Source: an uncultured Porphyromonadaceae bacterium (GTDB lineage: Bacteria; Bacteroidota; Bacteroidia; Bacteroidales; Muribaculaceae). From it: 8,091 nucleotides of DNA. Where the stretch lies: positions 1 through 8,091 of the forward strand of contig CAJJOO010000051.1 of NCBI GenBank assembly GCA_905193395.1, in the 5' to 3' direction. Below are positions 5,925-8,091 of this stretch, in pieces. Made by a program: the position numbers and the translations under genes. Each line of letters opens with the position of its first letter. Position 1 is the stretch's first letter. Below the pieces are notes generated by a model. That model saw only the letters and a list, made by a program, of their open reading frames with translations, did not search any database and had not been told where the DNA came from.

Positions 5925-7691
5925 TTAAAGTTCTTTTTCATAGTAGCCGCTGACCTTGTCGCGGATGTTTTTCAGAACCAGGGTCTGCTGGGGTTTCAGG
6001 GGCTCATTGGCGTTGCTGCCGGTGAGACGGGCGCTGAAGGTGATGCCGTCGAGTTTGCGGACGGTGCCGTGCATCTTGATTTCCACGGGAACCTCGCCGT
6101 CGGTGTTCGGCTCGATATAGTTTGTAGTTATTTCGGCGTCGATGCGGTTGCCGTTGACATCAACGGGCCAGGCGGTGAGCTGGATGCCTGCGGGGCAGTT
6201 GTTGACGGCGGTGGCGGTGACGGTGAGTGTGGTGATGGTCACGGCGTCGAGATCCTCGCTGCTCCAGCCATCCTCGGTGTCGGTGTAGACGATTTGCGAA
6301 TCGGAAGTCAGTGCAAGGGGAGCCAGCAGTTCGTAAGTGCCGCGAACGCCGGGCAGAGCGCGGCCGAGGGCGAAATCCTTAACCTCCTGCATCGGAATAC
6401 AGGGATCGGTGAGGTCGATACCGATGCTCGTGGGAATGCCCTGGACGGGATAGCCCTCGGGAGTGGCGAGCAGGTCGCTGAGAGTGGTGAAACGCACCCA
6501 TTTCAGATTATCGCTGTAATGGTCGGGCGTATTGAGGTTTGTGCCATCAGGCGCGAGCACGAAGTTGTAGGGGCCGTCGGCGCCGCGGTTGTGACCGATG
6601 AGGATTTCATTTTCATCGGGCTGGAATGTCAGGGGGTTGCCCGAGTTGCGGTAGGCGGTGAGACGCAGACCGGTGCGGCAGTCGAGACTGTTACCGGCAA
6701 CGGGATTGTTGACATTAAGATAAATCTGAGGATTGGCGATCGAGATATTGGTGCCTTCGCCGGCAAGGAAGTCGGGGATGTCGTTCAGGTTGATAGGTGC
6801 GATATCCAGCCCGTCGAGGTGGTAGTTGACAACGCCGCTGAAAGCGGTTGCCTCGAGGTCGGAGACCGCATAGTCGGCGCGGAAGCCGATGCTGGACGGC
6901 AGTGTGACGGAGAGTTTCGGGGTTACGGTCATCGTGCCGGACAGGATTCGGAACTGGCCCTTGAAGTCGAACTGATGATTGCTGTCAATCTGGGCGCCGG
7001 CCTTCACGAAGTCGATACCGGTGGCGTAAATAGTAACGTCGGCGGATGTTTCGCCTCCATAAATAGTGTATTTTTCTATGGTCCATGTACCGTCGGCCGG
7101 ATTGTATGTGCCGTCGCCGCTGGTACCCTCGAGGCCGAGGGGCAGTTTTATCACTACATTATTAAATGTGATTTCCGAAGCCATATCGGCCAGGCCGGGG
7201 GCAGAGAGGGTGATACGGCACCACATGTCCGCCTTGACGGAATGAAGTTGCTCGATGGCATCGTCGACATGACCGGCGTTGTAATCGAAGTCGTCGCCCA
7301 TGGGAGTGATATTATAGGTCAGAGACAAGCCCTCGGCACGACGGATATTGCCGGCAGGAGTAACAAGTTGAAGGGTGGCCGAGGTGGAATTCAGCGTCGG
7401 AGCATCTGCCTTAACCTCCATCACCTTGATATCATCGGAATGGAATTCGCCATTTTCGGTAAGAGCGTAAAATTCCTGTCCGTTGATGATAACGGGTTTG
7501 ATTCGGCTGTCTTCGTCGACGGAAATAACATCGCCGAGTGTAATGGCGTCGATATTCACCGGCAGAATCAAATCATTAACACTTACACGTGTAGTGGTGT
7601 CAATGTCCGATAAATCGTAATCGTCATTGACACATCCGGCCAACAAGGGCAATGCCGCTGCAAGCCACCATTTTTGTGAACAAAACTTCAT
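5925..7691 (-). CDS. Large lipoprotein, probably surface exposed, first gene of operon
   Basis: A 588-aa lipoprotein. MKFCSQKWW precedes a hydrophobic core and the lipobox LAGC, with the lipidated cysteine at residue 20. The following VNDDYD is acidic and resembles the lipoprotein export signal that sends Bacteroidetes lipoproteins to the cell surface; this is inference. The mature N-terminus has the phrase YDLSDIDTTTRVSVNDLILP (about 25-44), which I recall from Bacteroidales lipoproteins beside DUF5723-type genes; the family has no name I can give. The body appears to be several beta-sandwich-like repeats with long polar loops (about 95-185, 205-290, 340-430, 485-575). No enzyme motif or Cys-rich site is seen; C158, C338, C431 and C499 are scattered. 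The frame also extends to an ATG at 7808, but that lies upstream of the promoter and adds 39 AT-rich codons with no homology feel; the ATG at 7691 sets the lipoprotein signal correctly. The DUF5723-type gene follows after 12 nt, implying joint expression and possibly a lipoprotein-barrel complex. Confidence 0.88.
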   Translation of the reverse strand: MKFCSQKWWLAAALPLLAGCVNDDYDLSDIDTTTRVSVNDLILPVNIDAITLGDVISVDEDSRIKPVIINGQEFYALTENGEFHSDDIKVMEVKADAPTLNSTSATLQLVTPAGNIRRAEGLSLTYNITPMGDDFDYNAGHVDDAIEQLHSVKADMWCRITLSAPGLADMASEITFNNVVIKLPLGLEGTSGDGTYNPADGTWTIEKYTIYGGETSADVTIYATGIDFVKAGAQIDSNHQFDFKGQFRILSGTMTVTPKLSVTLPSSIGFRADYAVSDLEATAFSGVVNYHLDGLDIAPINLNDIPDFLAGEGTNISIANPQIYLNVNNPVAGNSLDCRTGLRLTAYRNSGNPLTFQPDENEILIGHNRGADGPYNFVLAPDGTNLNTPDHYSDNLKWVRFTTLSDLLATPEGYPVQGIPTSIGIDLTDPCIPMQEVKDFALGRALPGVRGTYELLAPLALTSDSQIVYTDTEDGWSSEDLDAVTITTLTVTATAVNNCPAGIQLTAWPVDVNGNRIDAEITTNYIEPNTDGEVPVEIKMHGTVRKLDGITFSARLTGSNANEPLKPQQTLVLKNIRDKVSGYYEKEL

Positions 7692-7787
7692 GAATGGTTT
7701 ATTATTAAGTTTAAAATTACTATCAATTAGATGCAAGGAAACTGTCTGATATAGGAATAATTGGACAGTGAATTTACAAAAACGGCG

Positions 7788-7818
7788 CAAATTTAGTAAA
7801 AATTTCAATAAAATTCAA
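7788..7818 (-). promoter_or_regulatory. Promoter of the lipoprotein/DUF5723 operon
   Basis: Read on the minus strand, TTG (7818-7816) is followed after 20 nt by TAAATTTG (7795-7788), an exact TAnnTTTG. Spacing and both boxes fit the Bacteroidetes primary-sigma promoter. The -7 box is 96 nt from the ATG at 7691, which leaves an AT-rich leader of roughly 85-90 nt. Confidence 0.65.
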
Positions 7819-7878
7819 GAAAAATAACTAAATATCAGAATTAATGGAGAAATTTTTCTAACGACATATTGGATGAGA

Positions 7879-7909
7879 TTTGAACCATTGCGAGGGCGAG
7901 TGTGTTTTG
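7879..7909 (+). promoter_or_regulatory. Weak candidate promoter for the right-edge small gene
   Basis: TTTG (7879-7882) lies 19 nt before GTGTTTTG (7902-7909). The second box keeps the TTTG half of the -7 consensus but has GT in place of TA, so only the spacing and the half-boxes support it. If real, transcription would start about 20 nt before the ATG at 7939. Confidence 0.2.
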
Positions 7910-7938
7910 AAAGCAGAATAAAAATAAAACAGACTATC

Positions 7939-8091
7939 ATGGAAATTTCGCGCCACCACAAACATCGTCTCGTACATTTCATAGTAAAGACAGCGCTGCA
8001 GGCCGGCACACTGGTAGCCGCAATCGCAGCAGTGCATCAACTGGAACGAATCCACCACACGCTCCGCAAAATCGAGCATAAGGACAAAAAG
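7939..8091 (+). CDS. Small His-rich putative membrane protein (3' end missing)
   Basis: The ATG at 7939 opens a frame of 51 codons that is still open at the last base. It starts exactly where the DNA changes from AT-rich spacer to GC-rich, C/G-ending codons (CGC, CAC, CTG, GCC, GGC), which supports real coding. The N-terminus is basic (ISRHHKHR, 3-10); residues about 11-33 form a hydrophobic, Ala-rich segment able to span a membrane; the tail (34-51, QLERIHHTLRKIEHKDKK) is charged and likely helical. Eight of the 51 residues are histidine (6, 7, 9, 13, 33, 39, 40, 47). I do not recognise the family. An in-frame ATG at 7873 would add 22 residues but lies in AT-rich sequence before the candidate promoter. 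A short protein ending near the edge is as possible as a longer one. It is divergent from the lipoprotein operon. Confidence 0.45.
   Translation, partial: MEISRHHKHRLVHFIVKTALQAGTLVAAIAAVHQLERIHHTLRKIEHKDKK

Noticed and set aside
5301..7613. A 770-codon open frame on the + strand, antisense to the lipoprotein and DUF5723-type genes.
   Set aside because: Its codons are in exact phase with the sense codons, so it stays open simply because the sense genes avoid TTA, CTA and TCA codons. Its translation is a Val/Gly/Asp/Ala-rich shadow without domain character, and the sense frames have signal sequences and family features.
7741..7769. Possible leader hairpin ACTGTC/GACAGT in the lipoprotein 5' region.
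   Set aside because: Only 6 bp with a 17-nt loop and no linked regulatory motif; such a match is expected by chance.
7692..7808. An N-terminal extension of the lipoprotein to the ATG at 7808.
   Set aside because: It would start upstream of the TAAATTTG promoter box and put the lipobox at residue 59, which is incompatible with lipoprotein processing.
7815..8079. Two overlapping minus-strand frames of 64 and 73 codons near the right edge.
   Set aside because: They lie antisense to the GC-rich frame starting at 7939 or in AT-rich spacer, have odd Cys/Met/Phe-rich translations and lack a promoter or signal.
1..8091. CRISPR arrays, insertion sequences, tRNA or rRNA genes, toxin-antitoxin pairs, phage genes.
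   Set aside because: No spaced direct repeats, transposase-like protein, cloverleaf-like sequence or typical small gene pair was seen on either strand by eye.

Overview
The window looks like chromosomal DNA of a GC-rich gut member of the Bacteroidales, most likely Muribaculaceae (S24-7). Four signals point that way: gene ends with a Bacteroidetes-type C-terminal sorting tail; a lipoprotein next to a DUF5723-type outer-membrane protein; an SGNH hydrolase with a GxDLY N-terminal domain; and AT-rich leaders carrying the Bacteroidetes -7 box TAnnTTTG. The family placement is inference from sequence style, not from a marker gene.

Left half (+ strand). The 3' part of a large secreted protein (2-1633), truncated at its 5' end by the window edge, has a C-terminal sorting tail and is closed by a strong intrinsic terminator (1658-1698). 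A separately promoted SGNH/GDSL-like esterase follows (1834-2949), closed by a second terminator (2979-3007). The promoter of the next gene sits directly behind that terminator (3009-3016). That gene (3068-4357) encodes an exported protein with a carboxypeptidase-regulatory-like domain and an uncharacterised body. These three genes look like separate transcription units rather than one operon.

Middle. The convergent boundary (4358-4529) holds a very GC-rich, hairpin-prone stretch and then a perfect 17-bp stem-loop (4474-4512). The stem-loop has T-rich flanks on both strands and should terminate transcription from both sides.

Right half (- strand). A two-gene operon reads leftwards: a 588-aa lipoprotein (7691 to 5925), then, after 12 nt, a 460-aa outer-membrane beta-barrel-like protein of the DUF5723 type (5912 to 4530). 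It has a good promoter at 7788-7818. The pairing suggests a two-part cell-envelope system of unknown function. It is the best candidate here for something undescribed, although the families themselves recur in Bacteroidales.

Right edge. After an AT-rich divergent spacer, the start of a small, histidine-rich, probably membrane-bound protein (7939 onward, +) is still open at the window end.

All recognisable products except possibly the last are exported or envelope proteins. I see no mobile element, CRISPR array, tRNA or rRNA, and the window reads mostly as ordinary chromosome. Many long antisense reading frames are present, but they are composition shadows (see rejected items).
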